64,000 bases of DNA from Bacteroidota bacterium (GTDB lineage Bacteria; Bacteroidota; Bacteroidia; B-17B0; Aurantibacillaceae). The position numbers were made by a program, and so were the translations under genes. Under the pieces are notes generated by a model. It was not told the origin of the DNA, ran no database searches, and saw nothing but the letters and a program-made list of their open reading frames with translations. Shown piece after piece: positions 19,507 through 27,505 of the stretch; the stretch's first letter is position 1, and every line of letters begins with the position of its first letter. The DNA lies in NCBI GenBank assembly GCA_017303905.1, contig JAFLBH010000001.1, positions 1,217,809-1,281,808 of the forward strand, read 5' to 3'.

Positions 19507-20856
19507 ATGGAAAACGCAGTTAACTCAAGCAATCAAAACCAGGGATCTGATTTAGTGGTTGGATTGGATATTGGTACAACTAAAATTGCTGCAATTGTAG
19601 GCCGTAAAAATGAATTCGGCAAAGTAGAAATTCTAGGCATTGGTAAGGCTGAATCATTAGGCGTTACTCGTGGCGTTGTTGTTAATATTGAGCAAACTGT
19701 AGCTTCTATTAAAGCTGCTGTTGCCATTGCTGCAGATAAAGCAAACGTTGATATTGGCGAAGTAATCGTAGGTATTGCCGGGCAACACATTAAGAGTGTT
19801 CAACACCGTGGAATGATTACACGTCAGTCTTTAGATGATGAAGTTAATCAAAAGGATGTAGATACTTTGATCGATAACATGCACCGTTTAGTAATGAGTC
19901 CGGGTGAAGAAATTATCCATGTGATTCCTCAGGAGTATATCATCGACAGCGAAATCGGAATTAAAAACCCAATCGGACATGCAGGTATTCGTCTGGAAGG
20001 AAATTTCCATATCATTACCGGACAAGTTTCTGCGGTTAAAAATATTTTTAAATGCGTTAACAGAGCAGGATTAGAAACAGTGGATTTACACTTAGAGCCA
20101 TTAGCAAGTGCTGATGCGGTTTTAAGTGATGAAGAAAAAGAAGCCGGTGTTGTTTTAGTTGACATTGGTGGTGGAACAACCGATGTGGCTATTTTCTATG
20201 ATGGCATTATTCGTCATACTGCTGTAATTCCTTTCGGAGGTAATATTATTACAGATGATATTAAAGAAGGTTGCAGTATTATTAAAACACAAGCGGAGCA
20301 ATTAAAAATCAGATTTGGTTCTGCGTTAGCGCAGGAAAATCAGGAAAATGAAATTATTTCTATTCCTGGTTTACGCGGTCGTCCGCACAAAGAAATTTCA
20401 GTGAAATTCTTAGCGCAGATTATTCAGGCGCGTATGGAAGAAATTTTAGAGTTCGTTTTATTTGAAATTAAAAACTCAGGTTACGAGCGTAAATTATCAG
20501 CAGGAATTGTAGTAACCGGTGGTGGTTCTATGTTAAAGCACTTACCTCAATTAGTGATGTTAACGACAGGAATGGATTGCCGCATTGGAACACCAAACGA
20601 ACATTTAGCAGCTGCTGATGATGAATTAAAAAATCCATTATATGCAACCGGTGTTGGTTTAGTAATGAAGGGTATTGAGAAATACGAGCGCGAAGCGAAG
20701 CGAGGAAACAATACCATGAAAGTGGCTGAAGTAACACAAGAAGAAAAAAAGAAGGAAGAAAAGAAAGTGGTCGATCATTCCAAGAAAAAAGCAGGAACAT
20801 TCTTTGATACTTTAATTACCAGAGCCAAAGATTGGATGAGCGACGATATTGAATAA
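19507..20856 (+). CDS. ftsA: Cell division protein FtsA
   Basis: 449 residues of the actin/HSP70 fold: phosphate-1 motif VGLDIGTTKIAAIVG at the start, DIGGGTTDVAIF (phosphate 2) and VVTGGGSMLKHL (adenosine motif). Residues before the final helix are lysine/glutamate-rich (EEKKKEEKKVVDHSKKK) and the C-terminus FFDTLITRAKDWMSDDIE looks like the amphipathic membrane-targeting helix. FtsA tethers FtsZ to the membrane. An upstream in-frame start at 19486 would overlap ftsQ; ATG 19507 lies 5 bases after the ftsQ stop and is preferred. Confidence 0.96.
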   Translation: MENAVNSSNQNQGSDLVVGLDIGTTKIAAIVGRKNEFGKVEILGIGKAESLGVTRGVVVNIEQTVASIKAAVAIAADKANVDIGEVIVGIAGQHIKSVQHRGMITRQSLDDEVNQKDVDTLIDNMHRLVMSPGEEIIHVIPQEYIIDSEIGIKNPIGHAGIRLEGNFHIITGQVSAVKNIFKCVNRAGLETVDLHLEPLASADAVLSDEEKEAGVVLVDIGGGTTDVAIFYDGIIRHTAVIPFGGNIITDDIKEGCSIIKTQAEQLKIRFGSALAQENQENEIISIPGLRGRPHKEISVKFLAQIIQARMEEILEFVLFEIKNSGYERKLSAGIVVTGGGSMLKHLPQLVMLTTGMDCRIGTPNEHLAAADDELKNPLYATGVGLVMKGIEKYEREAKRGNNTMKVAEVTQEEKKKEEKKVVDHSKKKAGTFFDTLITRAKDWMSDDIE

Positions 20857-20903
20857 TGATGAATGTTAAGTGTTGAGTTTTTAATAGATGAAACACTAAA
20901 TAT

Positions 20904-20931
20904 TAAAAACTAATAACTAAAAACTAATAAC
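20904..20931 (+). repeat. 14-bp tandem repeat in the ftsA-ftsZ gap
   Basis: TAAAAACTAATAAC occurs twice head to tail (20904-20917, 20918-20931), ending 16 bases before the ftsZ start. An 11-bp inverted repeat AGTTTTTAATA (20876-20886) / TATTAAAAACT (20901-20911) overlaps it. This is the largest gap in the operon apart from its ends and could carry an internal ftsZ promoter or mRNA structure, but no TAnnTTTG box is seen. Confidence 0.6.
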
Positions 20932-20947
20932 TAATAAATATACCAAC

Positions 20948-22528
20948 ATGATGCAATTTGAATTACCAAAAGACGAACACTCAATTATCAAAGTAATTGG
21001 TGTAGGTGGAGGCGGAAGTAACGCCGTTAACCATATGTACCGCTTAGGTATTAAAGGAGTAGATTTTATCATTTGTAATACGGATCACCAGGCTTTGGAA
21101 AAAAGTCCGGTTCCTCATAAAATTCAGTTAGGTTCACACTTAACAAAAGGATTAGGCGCAGGCTCAATTCCTGAAGTAGGTCGTGAAGCGGCTATTGAAT
21201 CAGTAGAAGAGATTCGCAAATATTTAGAAGATAACACGCAAATGGTGTTCATCACTGCCGGTTTAGGTGGTGGTACGGGTACCGGTGCGGCGCCTGTGAT
21301 TGCTTCAGTGGCGAGAGAATTAGGTATTTTAACTGTTGGTATAGTTACTATTCCTTTCGCCTTTGAAGGTAAGAAACGTCGTGCTCAAGCCGAGCAAGGT
21401 TTGGAAGAAATGAAAAAGTATGTAGATACTTTATTAGTTATTGGTAATGATAAATTGCGTGAAATATACGGCAACTTAAAAATGAGTGAAGCTTTTGCTC
21501 ATGCCGATGATGTATTAACCGGTGCTGCAAAAAGTATCGCTGAAATCATCAGCTTACACATGCATATCAACGTTGACTTCAACGATGTGAAAACAGTAAT
21601 GAAAGACAGTGGTGTGGCTATCATGGGTTCTGCGATAGCGAGCGGAGAACGGCGTGCATTGCGTGCCGTAGAAGAATCATTAAATTCACCATTATTAAAT
21701 GATAATGATATCCGCGGCGCACGTCATGTGTTATTAAATATCATGAGTGGTTCTGATGATATCGATATGGATGAATTTGGAGAAATCACTGACTTCATTC
21801 AGGAAGCTGCTGGTGGTACAGCAGAATTAATTACAGGTTATGGTACTGATCCTTCATTAGGTGATAGCGTATCGGTAACAATTATCGCAACCGGATTTAA
21901 TACAAAATCATTTGGTTATGAGCCGCCGATTTTAAATAAAGACCGTAAGGTGGTAAGTTTAGATCAGCCGGAAGTGAAGCCGGTTGCAGAAGTAAAGCAA
22001 ACCAGTATTGTTGACGAAGTTCAAAAAGCTGAACCGTTTGTGTATACTAAAACAGAAGAGAAAGTAGAAGAGCCGGTTGTTGTGAATGTAGTGCCAACTG
22101 TAATTGAAACAAAGCAGGAGGAAATTACCTATACCGTTAATACAACCGAAACTACTATTGAAAGCAAAACAGAAGAAACAGTTTCTGAAAGTACAACTAC
22201 TACTGAATTTACTTTCCATACAGTAAATAGCGAAACAACGGATACAACTTCTGAAGAAAGTCATACTGAAACAGTTTCTCGTGAAGAGCAAATTCGTTTA
22301 GCGCAAGAGCGTATACGCAAGCTGAAAGAAATTACCTTAAAGATGAAAAGCCCGGATGGTTTAGCGCAATTAGAAAAAGAGACAGCCTTTGCGCGTAAGA
22401 ACATCCAATTGGAGAACAAAACGCCGTCATCTGAATCACAAGTATCTCGTTTCACTTTATCAGAAGGTGACGACAAAAAAATCGAGATTCGTCCGAATAA
22501 CTCTTTTCTGCATGATAATGTGGATTAA
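20948..22528 (+). CDS. ftsZ: Cell division protein FtsZ
   Basis: 526 residues, long for FtsZ. The GTPase core has IGVGGGGSNAVNHM (17-30) and the tubulin signature GGGTGTG (107-113), followed by the T7 loop segment NVDFNDVKTVM. From about residue 335 an extended Thr/Glu/Val-rich linker of some 150 residues leads to a terminal peptide (NSFLHDNVD) likely to bind FtsA and other partners. FtsZ forms the Z ring. Starts at ATG 20948 or 20951. A strong terminator follows, ending the operon. Confidence 0.97.
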   Translation: MMQFELPKDEHSIIKVIGVGGGGSNAVNHMYRLGIKGVDFIICNTDHQALEKSPVPHKIQLGSHLTKGLGAGSIPEVGREAAIESVEEIRKYLEDNTQMVFITAGLGGGTGTGAAPVIASVARELGILTVGIVTIPFAFEGKKRRAQAEQGLEEMKKYVDTLLVIGNDKLREIYGNLKMSEAFAHADDVLTGAAKSIAEIISLHMHINVDFNDVKTVMKDSGVAIMGSAIASGERRALRAVEESLNSPLLNDNDIRGARHVLLNIMSGSDDIDMDEFGEITDFIQEAAGGTAELITGYGTDPSLGDSVSVTIIATGFNTKSFGYEPPILNKDRKVVSLDQPEVKPVAEVKQTSIVDEVQKAEPFVYTKTEEKVEEPVVVNVVPTVIETKQEEITYTVNTTETTIESKTEETVSESTTTTEFTFHTVNSETTDTTSEESHTETVSREEQIRLAQERIRKLKEITLKMKSPDGLAQLEKETAFARKNIQLENKTPSSESQVSRFTLSEGDDKKIEIRPNNSFLHDNVD

Positions 22529-22545
22529 TTAAACAAGTCCTAAGA

Positions 22546-22580
22546 TAAAAAGCCGCTTCCTGTAAGAAGCGGCTTTTTTT
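22546..22580 (+). terminator. Rho-independent terminator after ftsZ
   Basis: A-run, perfect 9-bp stem AGCCGCTTC (22551-22559) / GAAGCGGCT (22566-22574), six-base loop, then seven T. It ends the division and cell-wall operon 18 bp after ftsZ and marks the left border of the accessory island. Confidence 0.93.
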
Positions 22581-22607
22581 GTAGGAAAGATGGGAGGAAA
22601 GTTATAT

Positions 22608-22707
22608 ATCTACGGTAGACTATGAATTTGCTTTCGGAAAAAGCTGAAAATGTTGTATATTATAGTAATTATATATTGGAATATGGGTTCGATTCCCGTA
22701 CGGGCTA
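22608..22707 (+). pseudogene. tRNA 3'-end fragment with decayed GIY-YIG-like ORF (remnant A)
   Basis: Bases 22683-22699 fold as an intact tRNA T-arm (ATGGG-TTCGATT-CCCGT) followed by a 7-base acceptor-like strand ACGGGCT and A at 22707, but no D-arm, anticodon arm or matching 5' acceptor strand exists upstream, so it is not a tRNA gene. The preceding ~75 bp share ordered blocks with the minus-strand remnant at 26005-26196: ATCTACGGTA (22608-22617), GAAAAAGC (22637-22644) and TGTATATT (22654-22661). In frame it reads KAENVVYY, comparable to KAEDYVYL in the other copy. The GIY-YIG-like assignment is tentative. Confidence 0.5.
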
Positions 22708-22793
22708 CTACTGTAAGGTGATGTTAGATTAGGTGTTTTTACGTATTGCCTCTCTCGTTTATTTTGCTTTATTTTACTTACAAATTTACCTCT

Positions 22794-23363
22794 ATGAAAA
22801 AAACCTCGTTACTTTTCATTTTAGGACTAACCTTTTTTGGGTTCGCCTGCGATTCTTCAGAAACCACAAATGAAGTATCTGTTAACACAATAAATACCAC
22901 AACGAATAATACAACCGAAGACAGTGATTCTTCTGAGTCAGAAAGTAAAGAAGAAAAACTAGCCAAACTAGCATTGAGTACAACCACAAACGCTATAGAT
23001 GCTTGGCAAAAAAAAGACAGTATAAGAGATTCTAAAGAACCTCATATCTGGGTTTATCAAATTGGAGATTCATATGATGACGATGACCTAGCTGCAAAAG
23101 CATTCGATAAACTTAAAGAAGCAGAAGTAGATGTTTATGTATTCCGAAGAAAAAGAAAAGAGTACTATTTAATAAAAGGAATTGGAGAGACTGAAAGGAA
23201 AATATTAGACGACTCACTTAGTAATGTTCAAAAAAGGGTACATGCTCGAATTCAAATCATAGATTTATCAAAGGAATGCAGAAAATTGCCCACTAACACT
23301 GACGCAATAAAATACAAAATAGACGGTGAGAAAAAATACGCAGATTGCAAGAAATGCGAATAA
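22794..23363 (+). CDS. Predicted lipoprotein, partner of the KAP NTPase
   Basis: 189 residues. MKKTSLLFILGLTFFGFAC ends in a lipobox with Cys19 as the lipid-carrying residue, followed by a Ser/Thr/Glu/Asn-rich linker (to about residue 60). The C-terminal ~100 residues (IWVYQIGDSYDDDDLAAKAF, then VDVYVFRRKRKEYYLIKGIG) have an alternating pattern loosely like a SPOR-type small domain; this is a guess. An in-frame start at 22746 exists, but ATG 22794 gives the proper signal. It lies 17 bp before the KAP gene on the same strand and is probably co-transcribed. No known family is recognised. Confidence 0.75.
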   Translation: MKKTSLLFILGLTFFGFACDSSETTNEVSVNTINTTTNNTTEDSDSSESESKEEKLAKLALSTTTNAIDAWQKKDSIRDSKEPHIWVYQIGDSYDDDDLAAKAFDKLKEAEVDVYVFRRKRKEYYLIKGIGETERKILDDSLSNVQKRVHARIQIIDLSKECRKLPTNTDAIKYKIDGEKKYADCKKCE

Positions 23364-23380
23364 ACTTAGGCTAGTTTTTA

Positions 23381-25948
23381 ATGTGCAATTCCCTACATAT
23401 CGAATCTCCCGCTAAGTGGCTATTCAAACGAAATAATTTTCTTTTCTGTTTTACAATTCTATTATTTTTCATATTAAATAATGTTATTGTAAACGTCATT
23501 AATAATTTATTTTTTAAAACAATAGGTTACGTTTATCCAACTACATTTAAGGATTTTTTGTTTATAACAATTTTCTTGGCGATTATAAGTTATTACAGAT
23601 TAAAAAAGTGGGAATACATTCCTTCCGGAACGATTACCTCGCTACTTCTATTATATCTGCTGTTTTACTCGTACTATCGCCTTTACAATCATGTATGGGA
23701 GTTCACTCCGTTTGTTTATCTTCCTAAAGCTAAATATCTTGACGTAATTGCATTGATTCCGATTTGTAATTGCTTCATTTGGGTCGCGCATTGGGTCAAG
23801 TGTGAGAAAAAAACTGATAAGTCAAAAAATTCACTATTTGATGATAGCCCAATTGAGCAAGAGAATAATGATCTATTAGGGTATAACAAATATGCCATCT
23901 CGTTGGCCTCAAAAATTGAAGCCAGTACATTTGATAAATCATTTGCAATTGGAATTAATGGTTACTGGGGTATTGGAAAAACTTCTTTTATCAATTTACT
24001 TAGAAAAAATTTAAAAACTGAAGATAAAGTATTCGTAGAGTTTAATCCATGGGACTGCAAAACACCAGATGCAATAATTCAAGATTTTTTTGAAACATTT
24101 CAAGAATCTATCCGCCCTTATCACTCGTCCCTAGCAAGACAATTACTTAAGTACTCAAGTCGATTAGTAAAATCTCAAGAGAATTCAATAACGAATACTC
24201 TCCATATTGCAACTTCTGCTCTTAACGGTATTGATTCCATTGAAAGTTTATACAAAAAAATAAATGAAGCCTTAAAACAGATTAACAAAAAAGTAATAGT
24301 AATTATTGATGATCTTGATCGCTTAGATTTTAAAGAAATAACCGAAGTACTAAAACTTATTAGAAATACGGCCAATTTTTACAATACTTTCTTTATTGTT
24401 GCCTATGACCGTAATTATGTTGTGAACTCTTTGAAAGGTTTAGAAATTCATAAGCCTCAACACTTTCTTGAAAAAATTTTCCAAATAGAAGTTACACTTC
24501 CTCAATTTGACAAAATTATATTTAGAAGAAAGTTAGTGGATTTAATCAAACCACATATTCGAGACGAGTTCCATAAATCAGTTGAAGAAAGTATTGTAGG
24601 TACAGCAATTACGAAACCAGCTTATTTAGATAAATGGCTAACAAGTATGAGAGATGTGACCCGTTTGGCTAATTCGTTGGTGATTAATTATGGGAAACTA
24701 CAAGGCGAAGTTGAATTTGATGAGTTTTTACGCCTTGAAATTCTTCATCTCAATTATCCAACCATTTACGAAGCTTTATTCCGAAGAAAAGATGAAATGC
24801 TTGACACTAAGGATAAAAGTCAGAAGAGAACTTATGTACTTCGAAAAATAAATGAACAAAACAAACCTACTCAATACGCAATAGAATCCTTTCTAAGTAA
24901 TGAATGTGACGAAGACGGTGTTAACAAATGCGAAATACAAGATGTATTATCATTGATAAAAGGCTTGTTCCCTGATGATAATTACGCTTGGAGTTCGAGC
25001 ACAGATTTCTTGTCCGTAGTTTATCCTAGCAATTTTTCAAGGTATTTTAATTTTGAGCTTCTTAAAGAGGATTTGTCTGAGGTTGATTTTAGTAAAGCAA
25101 GAAAATCTAGTTACTCAATATTTAAGAATAAAATTGACGAATGGGTTGAACAAGGACTGGAGTATTTAATTAGAGAACGCTTTGCAAACATAAGTGAATT
25201 TGATGATAAAGAAGATTTTGAAAAAATCATTTCCTTGATTCTCTATTTTGCTCGTAAGGAAACGAAAAAGGATAAATCTTACTCGACTTTAATTGGTTAT
25301 GACTCTAATGATTTGCAAAGTAAGCTAGGTCAATCGTCACAAAAAAAATACTATAATTATACGGACGGGGGTAAAGATTTCAAAAAATTTGTTCTTCACC
25401 AATTCTTAAAAAACCCACCGTATGAAATTGAAGCGGCTATTATTAACGACTGGTTATCACATTGGCCCGATGACTTTGTACTTCCGTTCGATTACGGTGA
25501 ACGTTTAGTGTGTTATTATTTCGCGCGACATATTAGAAAAATGGAAAAAATGGATAGATCCTTTTGGTATTTTTTCCATTGCTGCAAATACACCAAATGG
25601 GTTCCAAGAGACAATTCGGGTACCCGCGATGGTTATAAAACAGTATTTGATAAAGCCAAGGAAATTGTAAAGGAATTTGTTTTAACTAAAGACTTAGAAG
25701 GTTTTTTAGTTGCAATTATTGAACATAATTGGCGTGGTGATGATGATAATAGTCAATTTGCAGTAAGCGATACGGTGAGGCAAGTTTGGGATTCTTGGCA
25801 ATCATTTAAAGATTTTATTTATTCTCTAAATATTACTTCTGAAAAACTAGATGAATTCAAAACATTCTTTGAAAAATTTGAGAAAACACAATTTAAGAAA
25901 TATGTCGAATTTGACTTTAAAACTATTCCGGTTAGAAAGCGTGGCTAA
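23381..25948 (+). CDS. Membrane-anchored KAP family P-loop NTPase
   Basis: 855 residues. Four hydrophobic segments at about 20-45, 57-72, 83-100 and 119-138 put the N-terminus in the membrane. A KAP-type NTPase follows: Walker A GYWGIGKTS (194-202), the family signature FNPW (221-224) and Walker B VIVIIDDLDR (305-314), then FFIVAYDRNYV. The C-terminal ~450 residues are not recognised; they contain aromatic-rich helices. KAP NTPases are patchily spread, and several members act in anti-phage defence; in bacteria they are typically membrane-linked. Its location in an island with toxin-antitoxin genes supports an accessory role. Function here is inference. Confidence 0.85.
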   Translation: MCNSLHIESPAKWLFKRNNFLFCFTILLFFILNNVIVNVINNLFFKTIGYVYPTTFKDFLFITIFLAIISYYRLKKWEYIPSGTITSLLLLYLLFYSYYRLYNHVWEFTPFVYLPKAKYLDVIALIPICNCFIWVAHWVKCEKKTDKSKNSLFDDSPIEQENNDLLGYNKYAISLASKIEASTFDKSFAIGINGYWGIGKTSFINLLRKNLKTEDKVFVEFNPWDCKTPDAIIQDFFETFQESIRPYHSSLARQLLKYSSRLVKSQENSITNTLHIATSALNGIDSIESLYKKINEALKQINKKVIVIIDDLDRLDFKEITEVLKLIRNTANFYNTFFIVAYDRNYVVNSLKGLEIHKPQHFLEKIFQIEVTLPQFDKIIFRRKLVDLIKPHIRDEFHKSVEESIVGTAITKPAYLDKWLTSMRDVTRLANSLVINYGKLQGEVEFDEFLRLEILHLNYPTIYEALFRRKDEMLDTKDKSQKRTYVLRKINEQNKPTQYAIESFLSNECDEDGVNKCEIQDVLSLIKGLFPDDNYAWSSSTDFLSVVYPSNFSRYFNFELLKEDLSEVDFSKARKSSYSIFKNKIDEWVEQGLEYLIRERFANISEFDDKEDFEKIISLILYFARKETKKDKSYSTLIGYDSNDLQSKLGQSSQKKYYNYTDGGKDFKKFVLHQFLKNPPYEIEAAIINDWLSHWPDDFVLPFDYGERLVCYYFARHIRKMEKMDRSFWYFFHCCKYTKWVPRDNSGTRDGYKTVFDKAKEIVKEFVLTKDLEGFLVAIIEHNWRGDDDNSQFAVSDTVRQVWDSWQSFKDFIYSLNITSEKLDEFKTFFEKFEKTQFKKYVEFDFKTIPVRKRG

Positions 25949-26004
25949 TTGCTTTAGCAAGGCAATGTAAATTCCTTTCCCTGGATATTTCTACGTTACG
26001 TCAG

Positions 26005-26196
26005 CTAAAGAAGGTGGACGCGCTGGGATTCGAACTCGCTTTCAACTCTTTTATACAAGCTATTTTCACTCTCTCCTTTTATCAAATATACATAATCCTC
26101 CGCTTTTTCTGAATGGAGTTCTGCGGTATACCGTAGATTTTTAGTATCGGTATACCGCGCTCTCATACAAGCTGGCTCGTCTCTAAAAAAGCCCAC
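26005..26196 (-). pseudogene. Decayed GIY-YIG-like ORF ending in a tRNA-T-arm-like sequence (remnant B)
   Basis: A 63-codon frame whose middle reads EDYVYLIKGESENSLYK, like the N-terminal strand pair of GIY-YIG nucleases (Y-V-Y-x-I/L-K), and whose end translates GAGTTCGAATCCCAG..., a degraded tRNA T-arm (only part of the stem pairs) followed by CGCGTCCACC. It shares ordered blocks with remnant A at 22608-22707 but lies on the other strand. A second partial copy of its ATCTACGGT box occurs at about 26230-26252. No full nuclease domain, no catalytic residues. Probably not a working gene; translation unlikely. Confidence 0.4.
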
Positions 26197-26206
26197 CGGG
26201 CTTTTT
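26186..26206 (-). terminator. Terminator-like hairpin downstream of higA1
   Basis: AAAAAGCCC (26186-26194), loop ACC, GGGCTTTTT (26198-26206). On the minus strand it is followed by T residues and sits about 50 bp after the stop of the HigA-type gene, so it can end that operon. It lies within remnant B. Confidence 0.6.
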
Positions 26207-26257
26207 CTTAACGCTCGGCCCTGCTACACCGTAGATTTTTACATAGGTATACAGTGT

Positions 26258-26692
26258 TCATGCCCTTACCGGCTTACGTTTACGGTGTATGATTGTTTTT
26301 TTAGCAGTTGCGGCTTTTAATTTATAAGGTCGGTTAAAGGCTTCTTGTTTTAGTTTAAAATGTAAAGCAAGTATACGTATGCTTTCTTTTGATAAACCTT
26401 TTTTATAACTGAGCATATCCGAAACCAAACCTTCACTTACCTCTAAAAGATTGGCCAATTGATAAGCTTTCATTTTATGATCTTTCATTAAAGATTTTAA
26501 AAGCTCAACAGGATTTAACTCTGTAAAATCGGAGTGTTCATCATCCCATTTTTTTATCAATAAGTTAAGCAAGGCTATTTCTTCCTTAATTTGTTTGTTT
26601 TTTTGAGAAGTAAAAACTAATTCTTCCAAAACTTTACAATAGTTGAAGTACTGCTTCTCAGAGGTAATGATTTTATATTTCAGTGTTTCCAT
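26258..26692 (-). CDS. HigA-type antitoxin with XRE helix-turn-helix (module 1)
   Basis: 144 residues. N-terminal half is helical (about residues 1-70), the C-terminal half holds the helix-turn-helix MKAYQLANLLEVSEGLVSDM and a basic tail (TAKKTIIHRKRKPVRA). This layout fits the HigA antitoxins that pair with short HigB toxins of the 'IGTHA-Y' type. It neutralises the toxin and probably represses the operon. The gene follows the toxin gene by 9 bp, the toxin-first order typical of higBA. Confidence 0.82.
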   Translation of the reverse strand: METLKYKIITSEKQYFNYCKVLEELVFTSQKNKQIKEEIALLNLLIKKWDDEHSDFTELNPVELLKSLMKDHKMKAYQLANLLEVSEGLVSDMLSYKKGLSKESIRILALHFKLKQEAFNRPYKLKAATAKKTIIHRKRKPVRA

Positions 26693-26701
26693 AAACTGTT
26701 T

Positions 26702-27034
26702 TTAATATATACTTACTGTGTATTGTTCGTTTCTCGCACAAATCGCGTCGTACTGCGCATGTGTGCCAATCCATAAAACAAATATATGCACTTCATTTTC
26801 ACCGAACGCGTACTTACATATCATGCGATAATTGTTTCCTCCGATATCAAATACAACGCGGTGAGAGTTTTTACCCAAAAAGTCTGCCGTATTAAAAGTG
26901 CTCTTTATATCACCGGGTTTTTCCCAGTTTGCTACTTTTACCTTGCTCAGCCAATCTTCCAAAGAGTTTTTGCTGTTCGGATACCTAAGCGAGTAATTTT
27001 TTATGGTTTGCTTTTTTATAAGGTTTATTCTCAT
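26702..27034 (-). CDS. HigB-type mRNA interferase toxin (module 1)
   Basis: 110 residues. Conserved features are the central HRVVFDIGGNNYRMICKYAF strand pair and the C-terminal FVLWIGTHAQYDAI, the hallmark of the HigB_toxin family (RelE superfamily fold). Such toxins cleave mRNA on the ribosome during stress. It is transcribed first in the minus-strand higBA operon; a TTCAC-N5-GTGAA palindrome 29 bases upstream of the start may be its operator. Confidence 0.88.
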   Translation of the reverse strand: MRINLIKKQTIKNYSLRYPNSKNSLEDWLSKVKVANWEKPGDIKSTFNTADFLGKNSHRVVFDIGGNNYRMICKYAFGENEVHIFVLWIGTHAQYDAICARNEQYTVSIY

Positions 27035-27062
27035 ACAAGTATACGGTTAAAAAAATAAAAAG

Positions 27063-27077
27063 TTCACAAAAAGTGAA
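27063..27077. promoter_or_regulatory. Candidate operator of HigBA module 1
   Basis: TTCAC-AAAAA-GTGAA, a perfect 5-bp inverted repeat with 5-base spacer, 28 bases upstream of the toxin start on the minus strand. It resembles the palindrome in front of module 2 (27460-27481): both have TTYAC, an A-run and GTRAA. Antitoxin or toxin-antitoxin complex binding is inferred. Confidence 0.45.
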
Positions 27078-27160
27078 GATTTATTTGTAAAATTTTAGAA
27101 AGGTTAAAACTAAATAGGATAAATAAAAGGTCTTGCTATGGTTTATAGCATTTGTACAGA

Positions 27161-27364
27161 TTGAACTTATTGTACAGTGTTAAGTTTAGACTCACCCCCA
27201 ACCCCTCTCTACAGGTAGAGAGGAGGGAAGAGGCAGGCAGAGGTGTAATAATTAATTTAGGTTTTTGTACTCCCCCCTCTCTGTTTACAGAGAGGGGCAG
27301 GGGTGAGTCCCACGAAAAATCTTGCACTTTCTCGAACTCAAAACCCATGTACAATAAGTTCAAT
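27161..27364. mobile_element. MITE-like palindromic element with 17-bp inverted ends
   Basis: ATTGAACTTATTGTACA (27161-27177) and TGTACAATAAGTTCAAT (27348-27364) are perfect 17-bp inverted repeats around 170 bp that themselves form an imperfect palindrome: CTCACCCCCAACCCCTCTCT near 27191-27210 opposes the segment AGAGAGGGGCAGGGGTGAG at 27289-27307. It has no gene of its own; open frames on both strands are by-products of the symmetry. No clear target-site duplication flanks it. It fills most of the 471-bp gap (27035-27505) between two divergent toxin-antitoxin modules. Confidence 0.6.
27256..27310 (+). repeat. 55-bp hairpin repeat, copy 1
   Basis: Starts TTTAGGTTTTTGTACTCCCC and includes a hairpin CCCCTCTCTG-TTTA-CAGAGAGGGG (27275-27298), ending GGGGTGAGTCC. 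A near-identical copy lies at 28171-28226; the only differences are at the CAGGGG/CCGGGGG junction. The pair brackets HigBA module 2. This copy lies inside the MITE-like element. Confidence 0.9.
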
Positions 27365-27459
27365 TTTCCTAAAAGCTATAATCTGTAGCAATACCGGTAT
27401 CATTGGCGTTCTAACTTTGCCGTTCTATTAAACGAGTATGAAAAGAGTTAAATTTAATG

Positions 27460-27481
27460 AAGTTTACAAAAATGTAAACTT
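27460..27481. promoter_or_regulatory. Candidate operator of HigBA module 2
   Basis: AAGTTTACA-AAAA-TGTAAACTT, a perfect 9-bp inverted repeat with 4-base spacer, 24 bases before the toxin start. A box TATATTTA at about 27491-27498, one mismatch from TAnnTTTG, follows it, so a bound repressor would cover the promoter. Confidence 0.6.
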
Positions 27482-27505
27482 TTATAATTATATTTACGTA
27501 TAAAT

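Noticed and set aside
20876..20911. Terminator between ftsA and ftsZ
   Set aside because: The inverted repeat is purely AT-rich with no GC stem, so it would not end transcription.
22683..22707. A tRNA gene behind ftsZ
   Set aside because: Only the T-arm and 3' acceptor-like strand are present; no anticodon arm, D-arm or 5' strand can be found in the 60 bases upstream, and the end is CTA, not CCA.
27136..27388. Two short ORFs on opposite strands in the gap between the toxin-antitoxin modules
   Set aside because: They are products of the symmetric MITE-like sequence; the proteins mirror the palindrome and resemble no family.
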